Assembly: GCF_901764995.1 (NCBI RefSeq)
Contig: NZ_CABFKI010000001.1
Coordinates: forward strand, 186,001 to 250,000
Direction: 5' to 3'
From: Actinobacillus porcinus
Lineage (GTDB): Bacteria > Pseudomonadota > Gammaproteobacteria > Enterobacterales > Pasteurellaceae
DNA: 64,000 nucleotides
Of this stretch, positions 10,601 to 19,365 are shown in pieces. The notes below the pieces were generated by a model. That model made no database searches. It had not been told where the DNA came from and was given only the letters and a program-made list of their open reading frames with translations. How positions within the stretch are numbered: position 1 is the stretch's first letter; every line of letters starts with the position of its first letter. Both the position numbers and the translations under genes were made by a program.

Positions 10601-11497
10601 ATGAAAAAAGCATTATTTTCGACCGCACTTTTGTTAACTAATATGTTTGTTGTTTTACCGAGTATGGCAAATAGTTCTGTCGGTACACCCGTTCATATTA
10701 ACTCAACAGAATTAGCGCAAGTTCAATGGCAAGATATCGCCTTTGACCAAACCTTAAAAACTACGTTAACAGAGCAACAAAAACAAGCCTTTACTAATTC
10801 ATTTGCCGGCGTTGCCAGCCCAGTGGCAGCCTATCGTATCCCGGCAAACCAAGGCACCGTGGAAATTGAAATCGAAAGCCCGGTATTAGAAGACCACGTT
10901 TTTGTCCCAACGGCAGTGGTTTTAGATAGCCAATTTAATGTGGCAGCCACGTACCCTTCTAGCGAATTCAAATTTAAAGAAGAAGGCGGCTTTAAAGGCA
11001 ACCGCTTTGTTGCCGACTTAAATCTCACCCCGGCGGCAGGACAAGATTATTTATATTTATTGGTTTACACCACACAACAAGATTTAGCCAAAACTACCAT
11101 GGTGCCGCACCCTGCGAAAGTGTATGCGAAAGCCACAGGCAAACAACCGCCCGCCATTAACGATATTGAAGTAAAACATAGCTTAAACGGTGAAATTAGC
11201 TTAAATGTAAGCAATTCTAACGGCACCAAATTTATCGGTTTACCGACCGCGGTTTTCACCGGCAATAAACCAAGCAAACAAGTGGGCGCCACACAACCTG
11301 TTGCCCCACAAGCAACTCAAGCCCAAGCGGTTACCACTGCCGTGGACAAAGACACGGAAGCGTATTTCAATCAAGCTGTGACCAAAGCGTTAAAAGCGAA
11401 CGATGTCAATAAAGCATTAAATTTAGTGAACGAAGCAGAAAAATTAGGCTTAAAATCCCCACGCCAAATTTTCTTAAAACAGGTTTCATCTAAATAA
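10601..11497 (+). CDS. malM: MalM, periplasmic protein of the maltose regulon
   Basis: A protein of 298 residues (E. coli MalM 306) with a cleavable signal peptide ending near SMANS. MalM is the third gene of the malK-lamB-malM operon in enterics. It is periplasmic and its exact role is unsettled. The domain order matches: a beta-rich body and a proline/alanine/glutamine linker (about 225-245), then a short helical C-terminus. An uptake signal at 10622-10630 is translated as part of the signal peptide (STALL). A strong terminator follows the gene. Confidence 0.9.
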   Translation: MKKALFSTALLLTNMFVVLPSMANSSVGTPVHINSTELAQVQWQDIAFDQTLKTTLTEQQKQAFTNSFAGVASPVAAYRIPANQGTVEIEIESPVLEDHVFVPTAVVLDSQFNVAATYPSSEFKFKEEGGFKGNRFVADLNLTPAAGQDYLYLLVYTTQQDLAKTTMVPHPAKVYAKATGKQPPAINDIEVKHSLNGEISLNVSNSNGTKFIGLPTAVFTGNKPSKQVGATQPVAPQATQAQAVTTAVDKDTEAYFNQAVTKALKANDVNKALNLVNEAEKLGLKSPRQIFLKQVSSK

Positions 11498-11539
11498 ACA
11501 TTCATAATCGCTACTTATTGTTTTTTTCGATGTGATTTT

Positions 11540-11566
11540 GCCACTAGGAAACTAGTGGCTTTTTTA
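11540..11566 (+). terminator. Rho-independent terminator of malK-lamB-malM
   Basis: GCCACTAG, loop GAAA, CTAGTGGC, then TTTTTT: an 8 bp perfect stem with a U run, 43 bases after malM. Confidence 0.92.
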
Positions 11567-11587
11567 TCGCGGGCAGTCAAGGATTAT

Positions 11588-11663
11588 GGTTGTAGGGGCA
11601 AAACATTTTTTGCCCCAAAATCATCGGCAATATCGGGGCGAAAAATATTTCGCCCGTACAGCC
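11588..11663. repeat. Palindromic GGGGC intergenic repeat
   Basis: GGTTGTA at 11588-11594 faces TACAGCC at 11657-11663. Inside are two hairpins, GGGGCAAAA/TTTTTGCCCC and GGGCGAAAAATATTTCGCCC. It lies between the malM terminator and surE. No second copy is visible in the window. Confidence 0.6.
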
Positions 11664-11750
11664 ACATCAAAAAATCCCATGTAAAAAATAGCACAACCCA
11701 ATAAAATCCTTTACACTTAAACGCAAGCAAATCCAAAAAAGGTCTTAAAG

Positions 11751-12491
11751 ATGAATATATTACTTTCTAATGATGACGGTTATCATGCCGAAGGCATTCA
11801 AATTCTGGCGCGCGAATTGCGGAAATTTGCGGATGTGATTATTGTTGCGCCCGATCGCAATCGCAGTGCCGCATCTAATTCTTTAACGTTGATTGAACCC
11901 TTGCGCCCACGCCAATTGGACAATGGGGATTATTGTATCAATGGTACGCCGGCGGATTGTGTGCATTTGGCATTGAACGGTTTTTTAACGGGTAAAATTG
12001 ATTTGGTGGTGTCGGGGATTAATGCCGGCGCCAATTTGGGCGATGATACCCTTTATTCAGGCACGGTGGCAGCCGCGTTTGAAGGGCGTTATTTAGGATT
12101 GCCTGCGGTGGCGGTGTCCCTTGATGGTCGTCAACATTATGAAAGTGCGGCGAAAATTGTGTGTGATTTAATTCCACGCTTGCACGGCGAGCTGTTAAAT
12201 TCACGGGAAATTATCAATATTAATGTGCCTGATTTGCCTTATGAAGACATTAAAGGGATCAAAATTTGCCGTTTGGGAAACCGCACTTCTGCTGCAGAAA
12301 TTATTAAACAGCAGGATCCACGTGGTGAAAATATTTATTGGATTGGACCACCGGGATTGCCTGAAGATGCCGGCGCGGGAACGGACTTTGATGCCGTAAA
12401 AAACGGCTATGTTTCCATTACCCCGATTCAAGCGGATTTAACGGCACACCGTTCAATTCAATCTTTACAAAATTGGTTAGAAAGTGAATAA
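11751..12491 (+). CDS. surE: SurE, 5'/3'-nucleotidase (stationary-phase survival protein)
   Basis: 246 residues, of normal SurE size. It is a metal-dependent phosphatase of nucleoside monophosphates and short polyphosphates. Metal-binding Asp8-Asp9 (NDDG), Ser39 in [18 protein letters not shown] and Asn91 in [12 protein letters not shown] are all present. The ATG follows AAAGGTC. In E. coli, surE is followed by pcm-nlpD-rpoS. Here a repeat and yqaA follow, with nlpD further down. Confidence 0.95.
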   Translation: MNILLSNDDGYHAEGIQILARELRKFADVIIVAPDRNRSAASNSLTLIEPLRPRQLDNGDYCINGTPADCVHLALNGFLTGKIDLVVSGINAGANLGDDTLYSGTVAAAFEGRYLGLPAVAVSLDGRQHYESAAKIVCDLIPRLHGELLNSREIININVPDLPYEDIKGIKICRLGNRTSAAEIIKQQDPRGENIYWIGPPGLPEDAGAGTDFDAVKNGYVSITPIQADLTAHRSIQSLQNWLESE

Positions 12492-12505
12492 TAATGCGTT
12501 TTTTC

Positions 12506-12667
12506 GGTATTATGTAACCCTTGCACAAAGCTGAAATGGCGGTTGGTGAGCTTGTCGAACCACGGTTAGTGAGCCTGTCGAACTATAAGCTATTTCAGCG
12601 TTTGTTGCACAAGACTTACGTTTCGACAGGCTCAACGACCGTCTTGTGCTACTGCTACGTAATATCG
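12506..12667 (+). repeat. MITE-like repeat element, copy A
   Basis: About 162 bp bounded by GGTATTATGTA on the left and TACGTAATATCG on the right, which are imperfect inverted ends. Inside are two direct copies of a 21 bp unit (GGTTGGTGAGCTTGTCGAAC, then GGTTAGTGAGCCTGTCGAAC). A third, inverted copy (TTTCGACAGGCTCAACGACC) is flanked by TGCACAAG/CTTGTGC. A near-full copy in opposite orientation lies at 35951-36110. There is no ORF with coding character. It separates surE from yqaA. Confidence 0.8.
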
Positions 12668-12698
12668 CGTTTGTTTTTACTTGATAAAGAGATTTCTA

Positions 12699-13274
12699 AT
12701 GAAAATTTTTGGTGCGATGTACGATAAAACCATGGAATGGTCAAAACACCGTTTAGCGGCGTTTTGGTTGAGTTTTGTGAGTTTTATTGAAGCCATTTTC
12801 TTCCCGATTCCGCCTGATGTGATGTTAATTCCAATGTCGATGTCAAAGCCACAAAGTGCGGTGAAATTTGCTTTATTTACCACGGTAGCTTCTGTGTTGG
12901 GTGGTATGATTGGTTATGCTATCGGTTATTATGCGTTTGATTTTGTGCAAGAATATATTATTAAGTTAGGTTATCAAGCCCATTGGGATACGGCGATTTC
13001 TTGGTTTAAGCAATGGGGCGTGTTAGTGGTATTTGTGGCAGGCTTCTCGCCGATTCCTTATAAGGTTTTCACCATTGCGGCGGGGGTGATGCAAATGGCG
13101 TTTCTTCCGTTTGTGGCAACCGCCTTTGTTTCGCGTGCTGCGCGCTTTTTGTTGGTGGCAAAATTAGCCGCTTGGGGTGGCGAAAAATTTGCGGCAAAAC
13201 TTCGCCGTTCTATCGAAGTGATTGGTTGGTCAGTGGTTGTGCTAGCCGTGATTGCTTATTTAATTTTACGTTAA
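12699..13274 (+). CDS. yqaA: YqaA-type DedA/SNARE-associated family membrane protein
   Basis: 191 residues from ATG 12699, which has AAAGAG eight bases upstream. A TTG start six codons earlier is possible but less likely. The product is an inner-membrane protein of the DedA/VTT group. It has the family's re-entrant helices with FFPIPPD near residue 36 and GFSPIPYKVFTIAAG further down, followed by R residues near SRAARF. DedA proteins are linked to envelope homeostasis and undecaprenyl phosphate or lipid movement, but YqaA itself is poorly characterised. Only 10 bases separate it from the next gene. Confidence 0.85.
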   Translation: MKIFGAMYDKTMEWSKHRLAAFWLSFVSFIEAIFFPIPPDVMLIPMSMSKPQSAVKFALFTTVASVLGGMIGYAIGYYAFDFVQEYIIKLGYQAHWDTAISWFKQWGVLVVFVAGFSPIPYKVFTIAAGVMQMAFLPFVATAFVSRAARFLLVAKLAAWGGEKFAAKLRRSIEVIGWSVVVLAVIAYLILR

Positions 13275-13284
13275 AGGATATAAG

Positions 13285-13470
13285 ATGAAAAAATTTGCTT
13301 TTTTGTTGTCTATAACGGCTGTGTTGGCAGCTTGTTCTTCGCCAAAACCTGTTGATCCGGATGCGTTGCCGGATGGCATTATGCAACCGGTGGATGGTAC
13401 CGGCGCGGTGGAAGGCGGTGGTTTTATGCCTGAAGTGGAACAAAGCAGTATGCCTGCAAATATGAAATAA
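13285..13470 (+). CDS. Small lipoprotein resembling the NlpD N-terminus
   Basis: 61 residues with an AAAGGA ribosome site. It starts with a lipoprotein signal peptide and lipobox LAAC (Cys17), then a short proline/glycine-rich tail. The arrangement parallels the start of the adjacent nlpD product: both have MKK...LA(A/G)C, a short PVD(P/S) region and an ending EVEQSSMPAN against QVQQSAMPAG. This suggests duplication of the nlpD 5' end. The function is unknown; being co-transcribed with nlpD, an envelope role is plausible. Confidence 0.8.
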   Translation: MKKFAFLLSITAVLAACSSPKPVDPDALPDGIMQPVDGTGAVEGGGFMPEVEQSSMPANMK

Positions 13471-13485
13471 ATGAGAGAGCGCAGA

Positions 13486-14721
13486 ATGAAAAAGACATTT
13501 TTATTATTACCTATTGCAGCAGCGATATTAGCCGGCTGTACATCATCATCGCCGGCCCCTGTTGATAGCGTGGATGGAACTTTATCACCACAACCGATCC
13601 AACCTATTGAGAGCACAGGTGGAAGTGCTTGGGAGCCACAGGTTCAGCAAAGTGCTATGCCGGCGGGCATGAATGCCCCGGTGGTGAATCAGCCTATTGC
13701 CAATCAAGTAGGCACCATGGCACCGGCGGTCAATCCACAACCGCAGTTTAACCAACAAATTAATACTCAACCGACCACGACTACAAAAACCGTATGTAAA
13801 ACCGTTCAAAAAACCAAACCGGCGGCGGGAAATCAAAGTCAAAATGTGAACATTCCACGTAATGCACAAACCAACGCGCCGGATTACAGCAAAATTGACA
13901 AGGGCTTTTATAAAGGGAATGAATATACGGTGAAAAAAGGCGATACCATGTTCTTAATCGCCTATATTGCGGGTATTGATGTAAAAGAATTGGCTACCTT
14001 AAACGGTATGAAAGAGCCTTATAACTTAAAAGTGGGTCAGACTTTGAAAGTGTCCAATGGGGCGGCATCAAGCACCACGACAACGGAACAAGTGTGTAAT
14101 GAAGTGACGGTGCCGGTTGAGCCACAAGTAACCTATACGCAAGCCGCAAATGGCACGCAATATGGTTCGGATGGCACGGTAACGGGCCCTGTTAAAGCGG
14201 CGGCAGGCTCTGCCTCTGCGGTAACCAATACCGTTTCAACCGGTGTGAAAGCAGGCGTTGGTACAGCAGCGACAACCGCCGGTGTTGTGGCGGCAGCGGG
14301 TTCGCCAAGCTATTCAAGTTCCACAAGCCAAACGACTGCGCCGGCATCCGGCATTAATTGGCAATGGCCAACAACAGGTAAAGTGGTACAAGGCTTCTCA
14401 AATTCAGACGGCGGTAATAAAGGGATTGATATCGCAGGGTCAAAAGGTCAAGCGGTTTACGCTGCGGCACCCGGTCGTGTGGTTTATGCCGGTAACGCCT
14501 TACGCGGTTATGGTAATTTAATCATCATTAAACATGATGATGATTTCTTGAGTGCTTATGCGCACAACGACAGCATTTCTGTCAGCGATCAGCAACAGGT
14601 TAGCGCAGGTCAACAAATTGCGAAATTAGGTAGCTCGGGCACAACCAGCAATAAACTCCACTTTGAGATTCGCTACAAAGGGAAATCGGTGGATCCAACG
14701 CGTTATTTACCACGCCGTTAA
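13486..14721 (+). CDS. nlpD: NlpD, LytM-family murein amidase activator lipoprotein
   Basis: 411 residues from ATG 13486; an in-frame ATG five codons earlier lacks a good ribosome site. Lipobox LAGC puts the lipidated Cys at position 18. A low-complexity region leads to a LysM peptidoglycan-binding domain (YTVKKGDTMFLIAYIAGIDV) and a C-terminal M23/LytM domain (NKGIDIAGSKGQAVYAAAPG onward, LHFEIRYKGKSVDPTRYLP). The first metal histidine of active LytM enzymes is missing (NKGID) and the HxH pair reads LH. The domain should therefore be catalytically dead, as in E. coli NlpD, which activates AmiC in daughter-cell separation. Histophilus LppB is the same family. Confidence 0.95.
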   Translation: MKKTFLLLPIAAAILAGCTSSSPAPVDSVDGTLSPQPIQPIESTGGSAWEPQVQQSAMPAGMNAPVVNQPIANQVGTMAPAVNPQPQFNQQINTQPTTTTKTVCKTVQKTKPAAGNQSQNVNIPRNAQTNAPDYSKIDKGFYKGNEYTVKKGDTMFLIAYIAGIDVKELATLNGMKEPYNLKVGQTLKVSNGAASSTTTTEQVCNEVTVPVEPQVTYTQAANGTQYGSDGTVTGPVKAAAGSASAVTNTVSTGVKAGVGTAATTAGVVAAAGSPSYSSSTSQTTAPASGINWQWPTTGKVVQGFSNSDGGNKGIDIAGSKGQAVYAAAPGRVVYAGNALRGYGNLIIIKHDDDFLSAYAHNDSISVSDQQQVSAGQQIAKLGSSGTTSNKLHFEIRYKGKSVDPTRYLPRR

Positions 14722-14753
14722 TGTGAAGAGATTGTCATAGCTAGAAATAAAGT

Positions 14754-14911
14754 GGTGTAATAGACAAATTTGTTGCTAAAAACTGGCTTAAGGCCTTATA
14801 GTACAAGGCTTTAAGCCCTATTTTTGAAATATAAACAAAAAATTGCCCATTTTGCCAAAATCCGAAAATAAAGAAACATGGTGTAATAGCAACAAATTTG
14901 TCTATTACACC
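14754..14911. repeat. 158 bp element with 25 bp perfect inverted ends
   Basis: Bases 14754-14778 and 14887-14911 are exact reverse complements over 25 bp. The arms contain GGTGTAATAG and ACAAATTTGT. The core holds a second stem (GGCTTAAGGCCTT...AAGGCTTTAAGCC). The right arm plus its left flank (14880-14911) also closes on itself as GGTGTAATAG...CTATTACACC. No ORF is present. It lies between the convergent nlpD and autotransporter genes. Confidence 0.85.
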
Positions 14912-14926
14912 TAAACATAACCTAAT

Positions 14927-14960
14927 AAAAAACCACAAGTCAGGATATCTTGTGGTTTTT
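14927..14960. terminator. Bidirectional rho-independent terminator
   Basis: AAAAAACCACAAG (to 14939) and CTTGTGGTTTTT (from 14949) form a stem with A and T runs on both sides. It serves the convergent nlpD and autotransporter genes. Confidence 0.88.
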
Positions 14961-14995
14961 GTGTTTATAGATTATGAAATAGCTCGCTTAGCCAG

Positions 14996-17674
14996 TTACC
15001 AACTATAACGATAAACCGCTTGGACTTTATACGGCTGATCTAAGTATTTACCGTTAGTAATTTCACCTTCTAAGCCAAATCTATGATTGCCTACGGCAGC
15101 GTTCACCCCTAAAGCCGTTTGGAATCTTCCTTTGCCTTCCTCTACATCAGAAACTTCAAAGCGATGTTGGTTTACACGAACCTGATTGTTATTCGTCTGT
15201 GTAGTAATGCCATTCACTTCCGCATAAGGTTGAAGTTTCCAGCCATCGAACTCAATCGCTTTCGCCACACGCACACCGGCACGGGCGGTTAAGGCAGATA
15301 AGCGTTCTTCATCGCTTTGGCTGGATAATTTTGTCCACGCTGCTTGAATTTGTGGGGTAACCGTCCAGCCTTGACCTAGCTGATGAATGCGACCGATTTC
15401 AGTAGAAAGGGTGTAGGCATTGTATTTGCGTTTACCTGTGCTTGCTGATTCGGATTTCACATATTCATATTTTGCCACGTTATCCCAGTAGAAGCCGTTG
15501 TTGGCAAGGTAAGTGCCGTAAAGACCGAGGGATTGAGTTTTTACTTTGCCTGAACCGTATTTTCCATCAAAATCCACATCAGAACGTGCGTTACCTACAA
15601 AGCCACCTAAGCGGATATTGTCGGTTAAAGCGGCATCTGCACCCAGTTGAACGCTGTGAACATCTTGCTCAAAGCCTGATGAGTGCGAATCGCTTGCGGT
15701 ACGGGTCGAGTCAAATTTATTGCGTGAGTTTACATTACGCACCCACACATTGCCTTTTTCGCCATTTTTCAACTCACCTAAACGTTGGTGCAAGCCTTCC
15801 AGATTGCTTTCCACTAAAGCAAGTTGTGCTTGGCGAAGGGAAACAAGGGCGTTGGATTTTTCGCTGAGAGCGACTTGAGGTGTCGCTGTTGAGCCTGATC
15901 CTGAGCTTGTACCAGTACCAGCATTTGAACCAGTATTTGTACTTGATTGACTATTCCCTTGATTGTTAGATGAAGAAGATTGGGAATTTCCACCAGCTTG
16001 GTTATTTTCTTGGTTGGTTGATGAGGAAGATTGCGAATTTCCTCCCGTTTGGCTACTTCCTTGATTTGCTGATGTAGAAGGTGAGGCTTGTTCACCTGCT
16101 TTATTAGAAAGCACCCAATTATTCCCTTCTTGATTTAAATGATAGCGATACGCACCGGCATCGACATAATCTTTGCCTAACAAGGCAAATTTTGCGGTAC
16201 CTGTTGCGGTTTCAACAAGCGTTACTCGACCTTTTGCAGCATTAGGTTCATTGCCTGAATCCTTAATGTTTAAACCAAATGAACCGCTATCCGATCCGGT
16301 TACCACAATTTTGTCGGATTGTTGGCTGGCAAGATCGGTATTCAATGTAAAGTTTGCGTTACCGATGAGATCAGTAATTGCTAATGTTTTAAAAGCAGAG
16401 CTAGATGGCTCAAATGTAATGTTAGATTTAGATACAGCAAGAAGATCAACTTCGCTATCGTTGTTGATTGTCCACTGGCTGTTTTTCAGAGTCATTGATA
16501 CATTATTTTTAAACCATTCTGGTGTTTGAATATCATCGGAATAGGTATTTGTTTTGACTGCACCGTAAAGGTTACTATTTTCAGCATTTAATGTCGTGCT
16601 ATGCGCCATAAACTGATCTACATCAGGGTTTTCATCCGTATCTGGATTAACTGAAAGTAGCGCGTCTCGCCCAGTAAATGTACTGTTTGTAATGTTAATA
16701 ACATTATGATTACCTGTTATAGAGCGATCTTGTCCTGTATAACCAAAAGCATCGGCAGTAATTGCATATTGTGCTTCAATTTGACTATTATTTACTTCAG
16801 CTTTACCGCTATATAAGTTGATGCCTGAAGTTAAAGTGTCGTTAGTTAAGGAAATTGAGCTATTATTTACTTGAACGTAAGAGTTTGGGTAGCCTATACC
16901 AATACCTGATTGATTATAATTGCTGCCAGAGATACTAACATTATTAATGATTGCTTGTGCACCACTATTAATTTCAATACCCCAAGCTTCAGCACTATTG
17001 AGTGTAATTGTGTGATCTTTTGCAGTTAATTTTGCTTCGTTGTCTATATCAATACCCGTTGCTTCGGTTGCATTAACAATAATATCAGCAGAAGTAGTTA
17101 CGTTCGCATGTTTACCGGTGGCATGAATAGCATTTGAAAAATAACTATCGTCTAAATCATATTTTTCTTCAAAGTTTGGCTCTAAAGTAAATTTTACCCC
17201 TTTTTCTATGACGGCATTCACATTAGCAAGATTCAAAATATCTCCATTTCCTGATAATTCTGATAATGTTGCTGTTGTGCCGGTTGGAATAGTAATATAT
17301 GCGTTATTTAGGGTTTCTTCCCTTTTGTCAGTGATAGGATTAAAGTCTGCATAATTTGAAACAGAAATTAAATAGGTAGAATAACTAGGAGTAGTAGTGG
17401 ACTCTGTTGCCGCTGTATTTTGATAGTGCTGTGGAACAACTCTAGCTTTTAAGTTATCTTCATAGACACCTAATGGGGCTTCTGTATTACTATTTAAAAT
17501 CCAATATCTGTCAGTTTTACGTTCATTTGTAGATAGGTTTGTATATCCCTTATAGAACAACCCATAATTACACTGCGTTTGATCATTACAAGTATGATTA
17601 ATATCTGCCGCATAAGCATTTGAAAAAGCAAACATTAAACTTGCTGTAATTGCACTAAGTTGAAATTTTTTCAT
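14996..17674 (-). CDS. Pertactin-type autotransporter (type Va secretion)
   Basis: 892 residues. Signal peptide 1-22 (ends NAYA), passenger about 23-440 rich in N/S/T beta-strand repeats, and a pertactin-like autochaperone region about 440-522. A linker of N, Q, S, G and T follows at 526-600. A helix leads into a 12-strand autotransporter barrel (about 641-892) ending in aromatic Trp. Only Cys29 and Cys35 are present, close together near the N-terminus. The linker has two 17-residue units (537-553, 554-570) and a partial third. I recognise no protease triad or named adhesin. A right-handed beta-helix adhesin is likely. Ribosome site AAGGATATTTTGAT precedes the ATG. Confidence 0.88.
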   Translation of the reverse strand: MKKFQLSAITASLMFAFSNAYAADINHTCNDQTQCNYGLFYKGYTNLSTNERKTDRYWILNSNTEAPLGVYEDNLKARVVPQHYQNTAATESTTTPSYSTYLISVSNYADFNPITDKREETLNNAYITIPTGTTATLSELSGNGDILNLANVNAVIEKGVKFTLEPNFEEKYDLDDSYFSNAIHATGKHANVTTSADIIVNATEATGIDIDNEAKLTAKDHTITLNSAEAWGIEINSGAQAIINNVSISGSNYNQSGIGIGYPNSYVQVNNSSISLTNDTLTSGINLYSGKAEVNNSQIEAQYAITADAFGYTGQDRSITGNHNVINITNSTFTGRDALLSVNPDTDENPDVDQFMAHSTTLNAENSNLYGAVKTNTYSDDIQTPEWFKNNVSMTLKNSQWTINNDSEVDLLAVSKSNITFEPSSSAFKTLAITDLIGNANFTLNTDLASQQSDKIVVTGSDSGSFGLNIKDSGNEPNAAKGRVTLVETATGTAKFALLGKDYVDAGAYRYHLNQEGNNWVLSNKAGEQASPSTSANQGSSQTGGNSQSSSSTNQENNQAGGNSQSSSSNNQGNSQSSTNTGSNAGTGTSSGSGSTATPQVALSEKSNALVSLRQAQLALVESNLEGLHQRLGELKNGEKGNVWVRNVNSRNKFDSTRTASDSHSSGFEQDVHSVQLGADAALTDNIRLGGFVGNARSDVDFDGKYGSGKVKTQSLGLYGTYLANNGFYWDNVAKYEYVKSESASTGKRKYNAYTLSTEIGRIHQLGQGWTVTPQIQAAWTKLSSQSDEERLSALTARAGVRVAKAIEFDGWKLQPYAEVNGITTQTNNNQVRVNQHRFEVSDVEEGKGRFQTALGVNAAVGNHRFGLEGEITNGKYLDQPYKVQAVYRYSW
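15941..16066 (-). repeat. 51 bp in-frame tandem repeat in the autotransporter linker
   Basis: Two full 51 bp units and a partial third encode NQ(G/E)xxQ(T/A)GGNSQSSSS(T/N). Copy changes would keep the frame and only alter linker length. Confidence 0.75.
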
Positions 17675-17701
17675 ATCAAAATATCCTTAAAGAAAAAACA
17701 T

Positions 17702-17733
17702 AAAAAGCCCACTATTTCCATAGCAGGCTTTTC
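17702..17733 (-). terminator. Rho-independent terminator of ilvC
   Basis: On the reverse strand AAAAGCCTGCTAT, loop GGAA, ATAGTGGGCTTTTT. A 13-pair stem (two wobble pairs) with a U run directly after the ilvC stop, and upstream of the autotransporter. Confidence 0.88.
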
Positions 17734-17745
17734 AATCACTAAAAA

Positions 17746-19227
17746 TTAGTCGCCAACAGCGATGCGTTTCATATCTGTCATATAACCACGCAATTCTTGA
17801 CCGATTAACTCAACCGGGTGGTTGCGGATTGCATCGTTAATATCACGTAAGTACACATTGTCGATTTCAACGGTTGGTGTTGGTTCGCCTAAATCGCCTT
17901 TTTGTAACATCGGGATTAATTTCTCTGCAAGAATTGGCGTTGCAACGTGTGAGAATAAGTAGTTACCGTATTCCGCTGTATCTGAAATGACCACGTTCAT
18001 TTCGTATAAACGTTTACGAGCGATAGTGTTTGCGATTAACGGAAGCTCGTGTAATGATTCATAGTATGCAGACTCTTCGTAGATACCGCTTGCCACCATT
18101 GCATCGAATGCCATTTCAACACCCGCTTTCACCATTGCAACCATTACTACGCCGTTATCGAAGTATTCTTGTTCAGAAATTTTGATACCGTCTGCTTTTG
18201 GTGAATTTTCGAACGCTGTTTTGCCTGTTTCTTCACGCCATTTTAATAAGTTTGCATCGCCGTTTGCCCAGTCAGCCATCATTGTTGATGAGAACTCACC
18301 GCTGATGATGTCATCCATATGTTTTAAATATAAGAAGTTTAACTGTGCTTTGATTTCTTCCGCTAATTCAAAGGCACGGATTTTCGCTGAGTTAGAAAGA
18401 CGATCCATCATTAATGTGATACCGCCTTGTTTTAACGCTTCGGTAATGGTTTCCCAGCCGTATTGAATTAATTTGCTTGCATATGCCGGATCTTTACCAT
18501 CTGCCACTAATTTGTCGTAGCACACGATAGAACCTGCTTGTAACATACCGCAAAGGATAGTTTGCTCACCCATTAAGTCAGATTTTACTTCTGCCACGAA
18601 TGAAGACACTAACACGCCCGCACGGTCGCCACCTGTCGCACTTGCCCACGCTTTCGCAATCGCCATACCTTCGCCTTTCGGGTCGTTTTCAGGGTGAACA
18701 GCGATTAATGTCGGCACACCAAAACCACGTTTATATTCTTCACGCACTTCTGTACCCGGGCATTTTGGTGCTGTCATCACAACAGTGATGTCTTTACGAA
18801 TTTGCTCGCCTTCTTCAACAATGTTGAAACCGTGTGAATAACCAAATGCAGCGCCTTGTTTCATTAATGGCATAACATCTGCAACGACTTTTGAGTGTTG
18901 TTTATCCGGCGTTAAGTTAATCACTAAATCTGCAGTTGGGATTAACTCTTGATATGTGCCAACTTTAAAACCATTTTCTGTTGCACGTGTGAATGAAGCA
19001 CGTTTTTCTGCAATCGCTTCTGCACGTAATGCGTAAGCAATATCTAAACCGGAATCACGCATATTTAAACCTTGGTTTAAACCTTGCGCACCACAACCTA
19101 CGATCACGATTTTTTTGCCTTTTAAGAAGTTGCAACCGTCAGCAAATTCGCTGCGATCCATAAAACGACAACGACCTAATTGGTCAAGTTTTTCACGTAA
19201 GTTTAATGTGTTGAAATAGTTAGCCAT
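17746..19227 (-). CDS. ilvC: Ketol-acid reductoisomerase (NADP+), class II
   Basis: 493 residues, the long enterobacterial type (E. coli 491) with duplicated C-terminal knotted domains. It converts acetolactate and acetohydroxybutyrate to the dihydroxy acids of valine and isoleucine synthesis, using NADPH and Mg2+. The Rossmann motif [13 protein letters not shown] is at 41-53. Ribosome site AAGGAA precedes the ATG. It diverges from ilvY, whose product activates ilvC in E. coli when substrate binds. It has its own terminator, so it is probably monocistronic. Confidence 0.98.
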   Translation of the reverse strand: MANYFNTLNLREKLDQLGRCRFMDRSEFADGCNFLKGKKIVIVGCGAQGLNQGLNMRDSGLDIAYALRAEAIAEKRASFTRATENGFKVGTYQELIPTADLVINLTPDKQHSKVVADVMPLMKQGAAFGYSHGFNIVEEGEQIRKDITVVMTAPKCPGTEVREEYKRGFGVPTLIAVHPENDPKGEGMAIAKAWASATGGDRAGVLVSSFVAEVKSDLMGEQTILCGMLQAGSIVCYDKLVADGKDPAYASKLIQYGWETITEALKQGGITLMMDRLSNSAKIRAFELAEEIKAQLNFLYLKHMDDIISGEFSSTMMADWANGDANLLKWREETGKTAFENSPKADGIKISEQEYFDNGVVMVAMVKAGVEMAFDAMVASGIYEESAYYESLHELPLIANTIARKRLYEMNVVISDTAEYGNYLFSHVATPILAEKLIPMLQKGDLGEPTPTVEIDNVYLRDINDAIRNHPVELIGQELRGYMTDMKRIAVGD

Positions 19228-19288
19228 TTTGTTTTCCTTATGAATAAATGGTTTGTTGAAATCGCGGTTATTATACGCTTTTTTTATA

Positions 19289-19334
19289 TTGCGTAAATTG
19301 ATATTATTGAAATTGTATATTGCGTATATTGCAA
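19289..19334. promoter_or_regulatory. Candidate IlvY operator between ilvC and ilvY
   Basis: TTGCGTAAATTG (19289-19300) and the dyad TTGCGTATATTGCAA (19320-19334) are two similar sites about three helical turns apart. This fits the tandem operators that IlvY uses in E. coli. LysR-type T-N11-A geometry is present in the second. Confidence 0.55.
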
Positions 19335-19365
19335 GAATAAAAAATGGAAGTGCGGTGGAAATGTT

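Noticed and set aside
12521-12727. 68-codon open frame between surE and yqaA
   Set aside because: It is composed largely of the MITE-like repeat and overlaps the yqaA start; the peptide has no coding character.
15941-16066. Phase-variable repeat switching the autotransporter on and off
   Set aside because: The unit is 51 bp, a multiple of three, so copy changes keep the frame; only linker length would vary.
16173-16529. 118-codon forward frame opposite the autotransporter
   Set aside because: A shadow of the strongly supported reverse gene with no independent signal.
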